From Hyposmocoma kahamanoa (taxonomy: Eukaryota > Arthropoda > Insecta > Lepidoptera > Cosmopterigidae), in assembly GCF_003589595.1 (NCBI RefSeq), contig NW_020654422.1:12782457-12846456 (forward strand): a DNA stretch of 64,000 nucleotides, read 5' to 3'. The notes below the pieces were generated by a model. The model had not been told where the DNA came from and did no database searches. It saw only the letters and a list, made by a program, of their open reading frames with translations. Below are positions 10,521 through 21,794 of this stretch, piece after piece (position 1 is the stretch's first letter; the number at the start of each line of letters is the position of its first letter). Position numbers and translations under genes: made by a program.

Positions 10521-11430
10521 CCGGGGGGCCTACCATAACCTTTCCAAAAACAATCTTATTTCAATGTAAGCTTAAAATAAGCTTATTGTAATATTACTCA
10601 TTTTCGTACCAGGCCAAACCTATCAACCAACTAATGTATACTAATGTATGCTAAAGTGACTGAAAGAACGAATGATTTCCCAATATTGTCTATTCCTTAC
10701 CAAAAGTAGGAAAGAAATAACGCTATATGAACTGTATAATGCCATCTCTTTCTTTTTTGATGTTCCGAATCGTGTTATCGTAGTATAATGTTAAAGTTTA
10801 TTATTTATATTATTTACATTCAGAGAATTTTAACTGCCAAAAAAGAAAAGTATGTATTAATGAAGTCTATTAAAATTACGTTGTTTTCAGTTATTATTCC
10901 GCATTTTCATGAAGTAAAATAAATAAAACAAGCTGAGTCTTGATAGTTACGTTGTGAATTCGGAACCATTGTCTAGTGTCAACTGTTAGTTTCGCCAAGG
11001 AGCATATAGATGGCGCTGTCATAATTTTACGAAATAAACATCGCGTATTTTTATTTTACGAAAATATATTTCCTATGTGCTATTATATAAAAAATAAACA
11101 AAATATTGAATGATATATGTAAATAAATAAGTTCAACTTAACTTTAAATCATTATAAATCAATATTAAGACAATAAAACTGAAAATAATATTGTTTCCAT
11201 TGCATCCGCGTAAATATTTTAAGATTGCTAAATTTCACATAAGAGCAATATTACTTTAATGTCAAAGTCGCGTCATGGTACGAACTGGATGAATGAATAG
11301 TCACAAAGCTACCAATAAAACATCATAGTTTTAACATTACAAATAAGCTTTCTTTAAGCGCGTTATGGTACGAAAAGTCAATGTAAGGTTAAAGTAATAT
11401 TGTTTTAAGAGGTTGTGGCTGGCCCCCGGG
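10521..11430. mobile_element. 910-bp non-autonomous element with inverted ends beginning CCSGGGGGCC
   Basis: The left end CCGGGGGGCCTACCATAACC and the reverse complement of the right end (CCCGGGGGCCAGCCACAACC) pair over about 32 bp including a following AAAACAAT. The subterminal motif CGTACCA/TGGTACG occurs at about 10609, 11276 and 11366. No coding capacity and no convincing target duplication; superfamily unknown. Confidence 0.55.
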
Positions 11431-11499
11431 ATATTTATGAATCACTAATTTTCAAGTGGAGCGAAGATGAGCTGCATTTCGATTACTAATATGACGACT

Positions 11500-11720
11500 T
11501 CGGTGGCCTAACGGTTTGCACTGTGGGCGTTGAATAAGAAAGTCACAGGTTCGATTCCCAAAAGGACCAATTCGAGAAATGTACTTTTCTAAATTGATTC
11601 TGGTTGTTGCGGGTTGTGCCCCAGTTGCTTTGGTAAACATAGTACAGGGTAGTAATACTGGTATATGTTCTTCTGACACGCGTTTACTGTAACAGTTGCC
11701 GCTTGTGACCGCGTAAATTA
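11500..11720 (+). repeat. Family B tRNA-derived SINE
   Basis: tRNA-like head with A-box GGTGGCCTAACGG and B-box GGTTCGATTCC (about 11550), followed by AAATGTACTTTTCTAAATTG, TTCTGGTTGT, GCTTTGGTAAACATAGTACA and GTTTACTGTAACAGTTGCCG. Related copies are at 18125 and 33695. Confidence 0.75.
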
Positions 11721-11957
11721 CTTCACAATTTTGTTTGGCAAATTATACAGCGCCCCTAGCGGTCACAAGAAGAAACAACATTATTGTACACAAATATTTC
11801 ACGCGGTCGCTAGTGATAACTGTTACTCTAATCTCATGCTGACATATTATTAATTCGTTATTTTTATTAAGCGGCCCGTACAGGAGCCAAAATAACGAAA
11901 TTCGTTTGCTTGCTGGATCACCACACCGCTTTTTTGTTGTCATTGTTTTTGTAGTTA

Positions 11958-12432
11958 TGTAACAAAATCACATAACAGGCAACAACTCATATTAGTTCCG
12001 TCACGCACCGTTAGATGGCATTGGCGTCGAAATCGCAAATTCTGCATCGCGATGTTACGATTTTCCCTCGCGGAATGACTACTGGCAGCGATGCGCACGT
12101 GAATGGAATCTAACTTACTACGCATCTAGCTCTACTTCCTTGTTTAGAACTCCGCTATAGATCGTTACTGTTGAACCTACTGCACCTTACTACGCTTCTA
12201 GCGCTGCTTCCTAATGGAAACTGCGCTTTAGAACGTTGCACTAGTTGTTACACCCTGAGCCGCTTCCTAATTGAAACGTGTGTACGGGTCCTCGACTACG
12301 TGCCGATTAGGGGGAGTCCTTTCCCACTGTACGTACGTCCTGAACTGTATGTACTGTATATGTTGTGAAATAAAACCACCATATTGGAGAAAACCTGGTT
12401 TCCCTCTGCCACCCCAGTGACAACTTCTTACA
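11958..12432 (+). mobile_element. Solo LTR, probably Ty3/gypsy-type
   Basis: The segment starts TGTAAC and ends CTTACA (inverted TG...CA termini) and is flanked by the 4-bp direct repeat GTTA at 11954-11957 and 12433-12436. An AATAAA poly(A) signal lies near 12371. Inside are two diverged tandem units containing CTTACTACGC and CTTCCT (about 12113 and 12183). No retroviral-type genes adjoin it, so it is a solo LTR left by recombination. The assignment rests on structure alone. Confidence 0.6.
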
Positions 12433-12439
12433 GTTATTA

Positions 12440-12935
12440 TTATTGTACTACTTGGTACTTGATGCAACGGGCTGGTATCCGCAACTCGACGACAAAGCGC
12501 CTATTTTGCGTGTATTATTATTATTATTATTATTGTATTATTATTATCATCATTATTTTGCATTAATGACTTGTTAATATATTAAATTATGTTCGGTCTC
12601 TTATTATTTTGTATTTGATGTAAGTTTTTTAATTGTAATTGTATTTTTTTCCAACACAATATATTTTGTAAGGAAATAAATAAATTGTAGAAAACGGAGC
12701 ATAATGTTCATAATTGAACAATCATGTTACAGTTATAGCAAATAGTGATTTATTGTATAAATTTTCCCTTTTATGTATCATAATTGTATAGATGTTCTGT
12801 GTAGAAAAATAGTATATTTGGAGAAGCATTTAATGTAGATGTCAAATTACAGTTCAGTTCGCTAAGGGTACGTAACAGAACGTTCAATAGTCGACAAGCA
12901 CGCGAACTGTAATGGATAACCTGCTTTAGCAAAGA
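12440..12935. other. Intron DNA with an ATT microsatellite
   Basis: ATT runs occur at about 12516-12558. No coding signal. Confidence 0.5.
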
Positions 12936-13515
12936 TAATGTTTATTTGGAAACGGTTTAAGGCAGAAGATATTTTTTACCAAGTACGTATGCATACGGCG
13001 TGTTATATACGCAGACGACGCGCGTTTCCGGAACGTGCATTTACAACGCCGTCTCATGTTTCGTCTACGTTTCGAGGCTCTGCTCGAAAAGCAGATTGTT
13101 GCATTTGTATCAATTCAAACGCGCCTACAAAGATATACGTACCATATAGTTATAAGCGCGAGAAACGCATTACAAAATGATCCGTATCGTATTTTACACG
13201 CGTTTGATTGATTAATGAAATGGCATATATGACATTCGATAACAGCTAGAAAATTTATTTTTGTCTCACATCTGTGTCTATCCAATAGAGTCTGAATTTT
13301 CAGGAATTTTCAGTATTGTTTTTTTTTTTGTAATCAGTAATAAAGCCAGTATAAGCAGTGTTCTCTCGACCGATATTGTTGTATCACTGATAAGGAATGT
13401 CTGATCAAAACGTGTGAAGGTTTTTGTATGTACAAAGACTGCAGCATGTGTATATAGCCGCATAGCGCGTATGCACACGCCATATTTATATGCGCAGATG
13501 TTATGATGCACAGAG
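12936..13515. repeat. CpG-rich repeat pair
   Basis: Two segments about 480 bp apart, near 12985 and 13466, share CGTATGCA, ACG, TTATAT and CGCAGA in the same order and orientation. They are probably diverged copies of one GC-rich repeat; the open frame over the first (12938-13180) has no recognisable protein. Confidence 0.3.
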
Positions 13516-14058
13516 TTAACGCGATTCAGTTGCTACTATTTATTCTATGTGATTTTCAAAATGAACGCGAAAAATAAATTTAAATCCTTGTATTCGGCTT
13601 TTTATTGTTTCTAAATTTAAAATCTTGTATTATTATAAGTCACTTCTAGAAACATTCCTATCAATGTGTCCAAAGCCTGAAATATTGATGGATTTTAGCG
13701 TATAAGCAAAACGGTCATTTGTATTCCATTAGTGCTTCGTTTTGTTTCAGCTTGCCGTGCTTTCAGATTAGTTCAAACTTGTTTATTATTCTCATTCCTT
13801 ATTTTCAACTTTTATACAATGATATAATTGTTTCAGAGACAAGATAAGATGTCTCTTATATGACAGCGCAAGGTTAAAATTTCCAAATATAATTTTGACA
13901 ATTCGTGTGATAACAATTTTTCTAGTTTTGTTTATGTTATGGATTTGAGCTATTGGGTATACAGGGTGTCCCAAAACTCAACGTCAAGCGGTCACTGGGC
14001 GAGAGGCCAGGTTATATCAGTTCTGGTAAAAATTAAAAAAAAATCCATGTCACTGCAC

Positions 14059-14114
14059 AATAGGCATAAGATAATAGGCATTTTCAAAAAAATGCCTATT
14101 ATCTTATGCCTATT
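14059..14114. repeat. 26-bp perfect hairpin in the left inverted end
   Basis: Arms at 14059-14084 and 14089-14114 are exact reverse complements (core AGGCATAAGATAATAGGCAT), separated by only four bases. Confidence 0.9.
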
Positions 14115-14679
14115 AGCTTAAAAAAAAAATGTCAGCTAGCTTTGACACTACATATTAAAAAAAAAAATGTACTACACTACCCTGGGCAAGTTATTTTAAA
14201 AGATGGCCCATATAACCAAGATTTCAAAATGATACAATACTTGCCAGTCTTCATTCCATAAAAAATATTATAACTTATTTTTTGCAAAAGGAGCTCGTTT
14301 AAAAAAAAACTCATGCCATGATAAATAATACTTTTGTGTGCTCAAAGATTGGCTTTAATATCGCGGAAGTGCGATGGTCATATGTAATAGAGTGAGATGG
14401 ATAGTGACGCTGTGCGACATGAATTAGAATGAGCGAGACGGATAGTGACACCGATGCTCTATTATTGATAATTGGTTATTATCATTTAGTACGCTACGTT
14501 CCTTCGTTTACTGTGCATCTTCTCGTAATCGTGTAACTTTTGTACTGACGACTTTGGCTTGTGTTACCCTGGACTTAATATTGCATCTGTGTTGACGACT
14601 CTGGCTTATTCGCTGGACTCGATTTGTGTTGTGTAAACTGTATTAGTTAGTACTTAGCAAAACTAACACGTTTCGCGAC

Positions 14680-15314
14680 ATGCCGTATCTGTACACAGCG
14701 GAAGAATATGCGAACATGCATCTTATTTACGGTGAATGCCATTGTAATGCCTCTGCCGCAGCCAGATTGTATCGCGAGAGATACCCAAACTTAGAGCGTC
14801 ACCCAGATCACCGCGTGTTCGTCAATGTACACCTGGCATACTCGGAAGCACGATTGCCTAGTGCTCGTACGAGCGGTGGAAGACCTCAAGGAGACTTCCT
14901 TTTTCCTCAAGGAGGTTTCCTCAAAACGATTTGCAAACGTTACTAGAAGATGTACCACTCAACATCTATAGAGAAATGTGGTTTCAACAAGACGGTTGCC
15001 CAGCGCATTATTCTCGTTCTGTACGTGATTATTTAAACACGGAATATTCCGGAAGGTGGATTGGGCGCCTTGGTTCAATTTTGTGGCCTCCTCGATCTCC
15101 GGACCTAAACCTCCTTGATTTTTTTTACTGGGGCTGCATAAAGGAAAAAGTATATGCAAAACCTGTAGAAAATCTAGCCTAACGCCACAAAATTGTTGAA
15201 GCAGCAGAAGAAATTAGTTTGAGAAGATTCGCACGATTGATAAAAAGATCTTTTGTGAGGCGATGCAGAGCCTGTATTCGTGCCGAAGGCAAACAATTTG
15301 AGCATTTACTTTAA
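14680..15314 (+). pseudogene. Mariner-like transposase with DD41D spacing, internally deleted
   Basis: The N-terminal part (14680 to about 14880) is a helix-turn-helix domain with YTAEEYANMHLIYGEC, AAARLYRERYPN and HPDHRVFVNVH. The frame then jumps: the middle of the protein, including the first catalytic aspartate, is deleted around 14880-14925. The C-terminal part resumes at LQTLLEDVPLN and carries MWFQQDGCPAHYS, whose aspartate codon is 14991-14993, and WPPRSPDLNLLDFFYWG, whose last aspartate codon is 15117-15119; exactly 41 residues lie between them. A single in-frame TAA (15180-15182) breaks the tail, which then continues as KIVEAAEEISLRRF to a stop at 15312-15314. It is not functional. 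DD41D spacing is known from the rosa-like group of mariners. Confidence 0.85.
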
Positions 15315-16079
15315 CATCAAAGTATTACAATAGTTCCTTTCGTTGCATTTTGATTAAAATTTATTATAATACAACAATCGACTAATTATTAAGTTTACAC
15401 ACTCACATGTGTTAGGGTAGATTATTTTGTTTAATGCGTTGTCACTATCCACCTCACTCTATCACATATGACCATCTCACTTCCACGATGTTAAAGCCAA
15501 TCTTTGAGCACACAAAAGTGTTATTTATCATGGCATGAGTTTTTTTTGAAACGAGCTCCTTTTGCAAAAAATAAGTTATAATATTTTTTATGGAATGAAG
15601 ACTGGCAAGTATTGTACCATTTTGAAATCTTGATTATATGGGCCATCTTTTAAAATAACTTGCCCAGGGCAGTGTAGTACATTTAAAAAAAAAATGAAGT
15701 GTCAAAGCTAGCTGACATATTTTTTTTAAGGTACGACTCAATGAAACCTATTTTTTTTACTAAACTCATAACGTTTATTATTTGATTTGTGACTGCAATA
15801 AATAGCATGGTTATTTATGAAGACGTTAAATAAAAATCACTCCAAAATTTGAAAATTTGTGATGACAGTACCTAAACATGTGGTCTAGGGTATCGATTTT
15901 CAACATTTTCAAAAAAATGCCTATTATCACTTAACTAAGTGACATGGATTTTTTTTTAATTTTTACCAGTATTGATATAACCTGGCCTCTCGCCCAGTGA
16001 CCGCTTGATGTTGAGTTTTGGGACACCCTGTATATAGCCACATTAAACTATGCTAATAATTTCCGTTACATTGCTTTAA

Positions 16080-16330
16080 ATTTCTTCTTCGTTACAGCCT
16101 TTCTCAACCATATTGGTGTACACCTGCTTCAGTTTCCCCTTCCCACTTCCACTTCTCTCGGTTCTATGTCACCCGCCACTTTCTTTATATCGTTCTTCCA
16201 ACGAATCTGAGGTCTCCCTCTGGGGCGTTTTTCTCCCCAAGGTCTTCATTGGCGGGCCGCCTAACACCAGGCGCCATGCTTTTGAGCAACTTGACCCGCC
16301 AACTTCAACAATAGCGTGCAATTTGTTTTA
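16080..16330 (-). pseudogene. RTE-clade LINE, C-terminal fragment
   Basis: On the minus strand one frame reads GEKRPRGRPQIRWKNDIKKV then AGD (about 16260-16175), the conserved basic R-P-R-G-R-P-x-x-R-W motif near the C-terminus of RTE-type reverse transcriptases. Frameshifts follow immediately. The plus-strand open frame over this region is its shadow. Confidence 0.7.
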
Positions 16331-16574
16331 CATTATTCGCTAGTTCTGGTCGTCCATGAGGCTGGTTGCCAGGTAAAAATGTCCACTGCGGATTAGAGCA
16401 AACCAAAAACGCATAGTGTTTGTTAGTTGTATCCGCTCCATATACGTCGTTAATGTTTCGAGTCGTTTTCGCTGCATTAGTGCCACGGTTGAACTCGCAT
16501 TAAAAAATTACACGAATTTCAACAGTAGGCATCCATATTAATTTTGTCGAATATCACGATAAAATGTAGTAAAG

Positions 16575-16790
16575 TACGATGGTATTCAATTATTTCTTGT
16601 GAAATTTCTCCACTAGTTTGATATAGTTATTAATACAAAGATATAACACCAAGAAAAATTCCTTCGATCCAGCTGGGTTAAACCAGCGCTTTTAGCATAT
16701 CGTGCTAGACGTTCTCTCAACTGAGACAAAAGGAACCAGCAGATATTACGAATTTTTCTATGTGCTTGTTGCAGATCTTTGTTTTTAGTT
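16575..16790 (-). repeat. Family D tRNA-derived SINE
   Basis: Minus-strand order: CAAGCACATAGAAAAATTCG, a degenerate tRNA-like module, CTGGATCGAAGGAATTTTTC, the TTTGTATTAATAA tail and CTAGTGGAGAAATTTCAC. Confidence 0.65.
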
Positions 16791-17560
16791 TTTAATGACT
16801 AGATATCCAAGTTTGATTTTAAAACGATTGCAAAACTATTTAAATAAAATGAAAAGAAATAAATGACTCAGGCCGACCATAACATTCTGTATAAAGTTTT
16901 AATAAAGTATCTTACACTAGTCAGAATTTATTTCATTTCAAAGCTATCATAACTTTTCAGTTTCAAAATCTGACATTATTATTTTCATTATCGGAATATA
17001 CTTTATCGACTCGTTATATGTTTTTGCGAAATATATCAGCTATTCGCTCCTTTGTTTCCAATACAAATATCAATCGCGCTTTTAATAGAATATCTAGTTT
17101 AGTAATTAAGTCATTGCAATTCCAGCACTTCGCATTTAGTTTCTGCCCCCTAATGGATACATTATTTGCTTCTCTCTTTTGTTGCTTATATTATTGTACA
17201 GATGCAATTTTAATATTATTTCTGTAGTGAATACGAATTTAAATTGATGAATACAATCAAAAGTAATATTATAATTGCGAAATTATCTCTATCTGTATGT
17301 CTATCTTTTACGTTTTTACACCTAAACAGCTGAACCACTTTGATAAATTTTGCTATAGAGATTGATGTATAATGACTTAGAAGTACTCGACTTTAGGAAT
17401 CGATGTGGAAGATGTCTAGTGCCCATCACGTACCTAACACTGATATGTTTCAACATCAGCACTTTCCAAACGGGCCTCCGATGGCTAGAAATGCAGTTGG
17501 AATTAGAAAAAATCAATTAGGAGTTTCCGATGGTAGAAGGATAGCCAAAGATCTACTTTT
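16791..17560. other. Intron DNA, unassigned
   Basis: AT-rich with no recognisable repeat or exon. The open frames at 17018 and 17403 show no protein similarity that I can recognise. Confidence 0.4.
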
Positions 17561-17562
17561 GT

Positions 17563-17778
17563 GGTCTAGTAGCTTGCACACCGGTTTTCATGGTGCTGGT
17601 GGTCCATCTCTGAGGTCCCGTGTTCGATCCCCGGCAGGGTCAATGTAGTAAATATTTTGTATATTGTCTCAGGTATGGGTGTTTGTGGTACCATCGTTGT
17701 TTCCGATTTCCATAACATAACTGCTTTAATTACTTACTTTAGGATCGGAGCAACATATGTGATGTTGTCTAATAACCA
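17563..17778 (+). repeat. Family C tRNA-derived SINE
   Basis: tRNA-like head ending in B-box TGTTCGATCCCCGGC (about 17627), followed by ATATTGTCTCAGG, GGTACCATCG, TTGTTTCCGATTTCCATAAC and ACTTACTTTAGGATCGGAGC. Other copies are at 29905, 33055 and 48697. Confidence 0.75.
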
Positions 17779-18124
17779 AGTTGTCCTAGGAGACTTATTC
17801 TATTATAGAAAGCATTACGATTCGACATACGGAAGTATTGGATTCCTTGAAAGCAAAACCTTAACTCCTATAATGATCCACATTAAGCATTTCGGCACCT
17901 GTTAACTTTGGTCTTCCTATTATTTGTTGTGTTGTTGGAATTTTCATTCGGATTTGTTTTCTGTTATATTAATAATATCTTATTTCATTTCCTATTCTCT
18001 TTCATAGAACATTAGGGTAATGGCACAGGAGACGCGATAGCGATAAAGCGAAAAGATAAAAGGATGCTTGGCCTTTAGTAGGTGTAATTTCCTCAGATGA
18101 GATGACGTGCATATGCGATGTTGT

Positions 18125-18345
18125 TGACCTCGGTGTTTCAACGGTATGAACTGCGGGCGCTGGATGACCTCATCCAGGTCTTGGTTTCGTATCTCGGTAG
18201 AACCAGTTTAGGAAATAATCTTTTTTAAATTGGTTCTAGTCTGAGTTTTCCAGGCGCTCTGAAGTGAATTCCGTTGCTTTGGTACTTATAGTACAGGGAA
18301 TTACCTAGCTTAGGACTCGTTTATTGATATGGTTGCCTGGTACGT
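18125..18345 (+). repeat. Family B tRNA-derived SINE, diverged
   Basis: Head GACCTCGGTGTTTCAACGG, then TTTTAAATTGGTTCTAG, AATTCCGTTGCTTTGGTACT and TATAGTACAGGGAATTACC. The B-box (GGTTTCGTATC) is decayed. Confidence 0.65.
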
Positions 18346-18870
18346 TATATTGTTATATAACTAGATAAATACTTCTATTACTAATACTTAAGATACATTA
18401 CGTAACTTGTAGTGGAGTCTTCTTTTCATTACCTTCAAATGTTTTATTACGGTAATATTACATTATATATATTATCATTGTTATAAAAGTGGACAAAAAC
18501 TTCCATTATTTAAGTAAATTGCGTAACTTGTAATAGTCTTATTTCTATTACTTCAAATGTTTTATTATATTTTAATAACGAGTACAGCCTAACCTTATTA
18601 CCTATTACTATTTACTTTTAAATTTTTGTTTTAATAACGAACACAAACATATACTTGAATAATTTCACTGACACTTAAAATTTTATAATGTAATAAATGT
18701 GTATGAAGGTATGACTGTAGCGTATAATATTTTTTTGTAAAGTGTTATTAGTAAAAATGGAACAAGAGGTAAACAATAATAAAGTTATATTACAAAAACA
18801 TATTGCTAAATTTTGGAGTGCAGTGGTAATGAACTGTTAAGACATCTGCTATGGCATGGTTCAATTGTCG
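18346..18870. other. Intron DNA with a loose internal repeat
   Basis: TTACGTAACTTGTA and TTGCGTAACTTGTAA at about 18398 and 18519, each followed by TTACTTCAAATGTTTTATTA-like sequence, suggest an old 120-bp duplication. Confidence 0.35.
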
Positions 18871-18874
18871 GTAA

Positions 18875-19100
18875 GAATAAATAAATAAATAAATAACGCA
18901 CACACTCAACATAGCCCCGCACTAGGGAAACCCTGTGTCGCGGGTGCCATGGACACACACATAGACAATCACAAATTACACCCAAACTCACGAGAGAAAT
19001 AATGGTAGGCCATACAACTATTTCTCTCGGCCCGGGAATCGAACCTGGGACCTCTGCGTGGTAGTCCGGCATGGTAACCGTTCAGCCACGGAGGCAGTTA
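18875..19100 (-). repeat. Family A tRNA-derived SINE with an A/T tail
   Basis: The best-preserved minus-strand copy: B-box GGTTCGATTCCCGGG on the minus strand (about 19035) and an (AAAT)n-like tail at 18880-18895. Imperfect flanking direct repeats GTAAGAAT and GTTAGAAT may be its target duplication. Confidence 0.75.
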
Positions 19101-19149
19101 GAATGGAATAATAGTTACGGTTCCAATTTGTTAATCATTATTCGTTCAG

Positions 19150-19356
19150 TACTTATTTATTTCTTTAGGGTAAGGGTGCTGGTGAAATTACTGGCACACG
19201 GGACTTGTCAACTTGTGTCTCAGGGTGACAGGCGCAGTGGCGGTGTCCCTCAGATCTTTGCGATTTAAAACTCTGAGTGGTAATGCAACTGATATGGATA
19301 GTTTACCATCAGGCGCACGACTTGTTCGTCCTATCTTCACTTGTTATTATAAAAAA
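19150..19356 (+). repeat. R1 dispersed repeat, copy 3
   Basis: 5'-truncated, retaining GTGCTGGTGAAATTACTGGC through the A tail. Confidence 0.65.
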
Positions 19357-19970
19357 AAATCACTGGCTCACTGATCCGGTTTTTGGTCTCCGACACCAAA
19401 GTACGTCTTATCTTTCAGTTTTGTACCAATTCCGACCATTCGGGCACATTTAGCTCCTTCAGTTTTTCAGCGACTCCAACCTTTCAGCGATATTTCAGAC
19501 GGTTCAATGGACGATGCCCGGTAGGTTATTCCAAATGCGCTCTTTCGGCAGCTTGATCCTCTCACATTATTTCCACGAGCCTAACAAGCTCATTCGTTAA
19601 GAAGTGTAGTGATTAATAATTAATATCTTAGCTGCTAACATTGAAGATTTTAACCGCTACTCGCTCCGCTATAATATTTACATTGTGCTCCAATCGCTGT
19701 CTGGATGCACCGCATTAGGTGAAGTTGCCCGAAGTAATTTCTGTTTCGTTTCAGCTCATAGGGTGCATTGTTGCCGAATATGAGCAAGCTGTGCTACTGT
19801 TTATTATTATACTGTGGTTATTATATTCTATTGTTATTATTGTGGTGAGGACGTGTAAGGAAAATGTTGTAGTCTTCAAACTCCAGTAGTTTTAGTTGCA
19901 TGAAGGAAAGTGCTTACATTTTATATTGTGGTTCAACCCTAATGACTATAACGAATAAAATAAAAAAATA
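19357..19970. other. Intron DNA, unassigned
   Basis: No element or exon recognised; base composition is slightly richer in GC at 19380-19560. Confidence 0.35.
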
Positions 19971-19977
19971 TTGTAGC

Positions 19978-20255
19978 AGTAGTAGAGCTTCTTGTGAAAG
20001 ATTTCGTCTTGGTAAGTACTACAATCTTACCTATTTAAGCCGCCAATTAGTAGTGTGAGCATTACTGCGTTCCGTGCTGGAGGAATTACAGACATATGGG
20101 ATTTGTCCACTTTCGGATCTCACAGTGGCATTGCCCGTAAGATCTTTGTGATTACAAGCTCTGAGTGTCCTGCAACTATTATGGATAGGCGTGTCGTTTA
20201 CCACCGGGCGCACGACTTGTTCGTCCCGTCGGCTTGGAATTATAAATAAAAATTA
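19978..20255 (+). repeat. R1 dispersed repeat, copy 4
   Basis: Near full length, starting at AGTAGAGCTTCTTGTGAAAG. The middle has lost the poly-pyrimidine part seen in other copies. Confidence 0.7.
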
Positions 20256-20770
20256 CTATGAAAGATTGTGTAATACCACTGAAATGTTTATGTTAGAGTT
20301 AACAAATACATCTGAGCATAAAATGAAATACGTCATAAAAAATAACACACCACGAGTTTAAACCAACTACAAAGAAATAAACGCGTCAGTACCGAAAACA
20401 GTTCAACCAAGGTTAACTCCAAACTCGCGACGAGGCAACATCTTTCAAACATTTCCGCTAAATATTACGTCTCGATTATACACTTCGATTGCACCTGAAG
20501 TATAAGTCGCTTCAAAGTGATTTACTCGGAAACTGAACAACGCAAAACTTGAAATTAAAACCTCTAAGCTTTGTGAACAAACATTCGACAAAGAAAGGCT
20601 TTCTATTTTAGGATCTCATAAATGTGTGAATACCCGAAGAGGAATGTATTTCTAATTATCTGTCGATCATTAAGAAGTTCTTCAGCTGTGAGTTATCCAA
20701 GGACTCGGCTTTTCAACATACATTCCATAGTCTTACAGAGTCTGACATTGATTGCAATAAGTCGAAAATT
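20256..20770. other. Intron DNA, unassigned
   Basis: No recognisable coding or repeat content. Confidence 0.35.
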
Positions 20771-20774
20771 ATAG

Positions 20775-21020
20775 ATGCTGTGGTAGTCTAATGGTTTAAC
20801 TACGTCGCGCGTGCTCGCACCTCTGAGTTTTCGGATTTTATGTGCGAAATTTAATTTGAAATTTGCCATGAGCTTTTCGGTGAAGGAAACAACGTGTTGA
20901 AACCTGCAAGTCGAAGAAGGTTCACTAGTCTCAGAGAATGTGTGAAGTCCCTAATACGCATTGGCTCAGTGTGGCGGACTATGGCCTGAGACCCATGCTC
21001 AGCAGTGCGACGTAGCCACA
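20775..21020 (+). repeat. Family J tRNA-derived SINE
   Basis: Head with A-box-like TGGTAGTCTAATGG, then GCCATGAGCTTTTCGGTGAA, GTCGAAGAAGGTTCACTAG, GTGTGAAGTCCCTAATACGC, GTGTGGCGGACTATGGCC and GCTCAGCAGTGCGACG. This is the inverse orientation of the copy at 5386. Confidence 0.65.
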
Positions 21021-21205
21021 ACAAAGCAGTCTGTAGTGTTCGCAATGTAACGTCAAGACGGGAATTGTAAGTGAAGGCAGAAAAGTGTGAGTTAGCGAGC
21101 CGTTGGATCTCATCAATGGCAATAGGAATGACTTGTAAATATTTGCCTCAACTGATTTAACGAATGACCAGAAGCTTTACTCCCAGAAGAGAATGAAATT
21201 AGCCT

Positions 21206-21402
21206 GGGAGTCTACTCTCGATCTCCGTCCAACATCCGTCCGAAACAATTACTGCCAAATAAGCAATACTTGACCAAATGAAAAGACGCGTGATGCTAAT
21301 GAAGCTTCATACTGGATACTTGTCTTTTAATTTTGTCGGATATTACTTTTTTGACAGTAATTGTTTCGGACGGATGTTGGACGGAGATCGAGAGTATCCC
21401 CC
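21206..21402. mobile_element. 197-bp palindromic MITE
   Basis: Inverted arms of about 60 bp begin GGGAGTCTACTCTCGATCTC and share CATCCGTCCGAAACAATTAC. The second copy (49500-49697) has its centre in the opposite orientation. Confidence 0.8.
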
Positions 21403-21794
21403 TTGGCTCGGACGCGTCTAATATAGTCGAAGCGAGTTTTCCGCACCGCCTTCGAGCAGAATGTATCGGCTTTATTAAAGACTTTCTTCAGACGGTGATG
21501 GTAATTTTCCGCAGACGCAGATTGATTTGGGTATTTCCGCAATAGCTTCCTCGGAGCTAAACTAAGAGAGTACGTTGCCGTCGATGGAAATATGGGAACT
21601 AAACTGTTTTCTTGTAGATAACTCTAAACAATACATGAATTTGGATAAATTTAAAGATGTTAGAGGCTAAGTCATGGGATTCTGAACGTTGGCAAAGAGT
21701 TCCAATGTGCAGCTCCTATAAGGAATAATAAACCATCCCTGGTTGACTTGGTACTACGTACTCTGGCGTTATCAAGTAGAAGCAACGGAACTCA

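Larger units (their letters stand above)
13962..16030 (+). mobile_element. Mariner/IS630-type element with long inverted ends, internally deleted
   Basis: A 2,069-bp element begins CAGGGTGTCCCAAAACTCA and ends with its inverse, and sits in TATA on both sides (TA target duplication). The ends are long: about 460 bp on the left (13962-14420) and 600 bp on the right (15430-16030) are inverted copies, including a shared tract with TAACTTGCCCAGGG and CATGGCATGAG. The right end has about 190 bp (roughly 15725-15905) that the left lacks. At that spot the left end carries a 26-bp perfect hairpin. The transposase relic lies between the ends. It is located in the large intron of the Ig gene. Confidence 0.85.

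Noticed and set aside
12938..13180. 80-codon plus-strand frame rich in Arg
   Set aside because: Its composition reflects a CpG-rich repeat that has a second copy near 13466.
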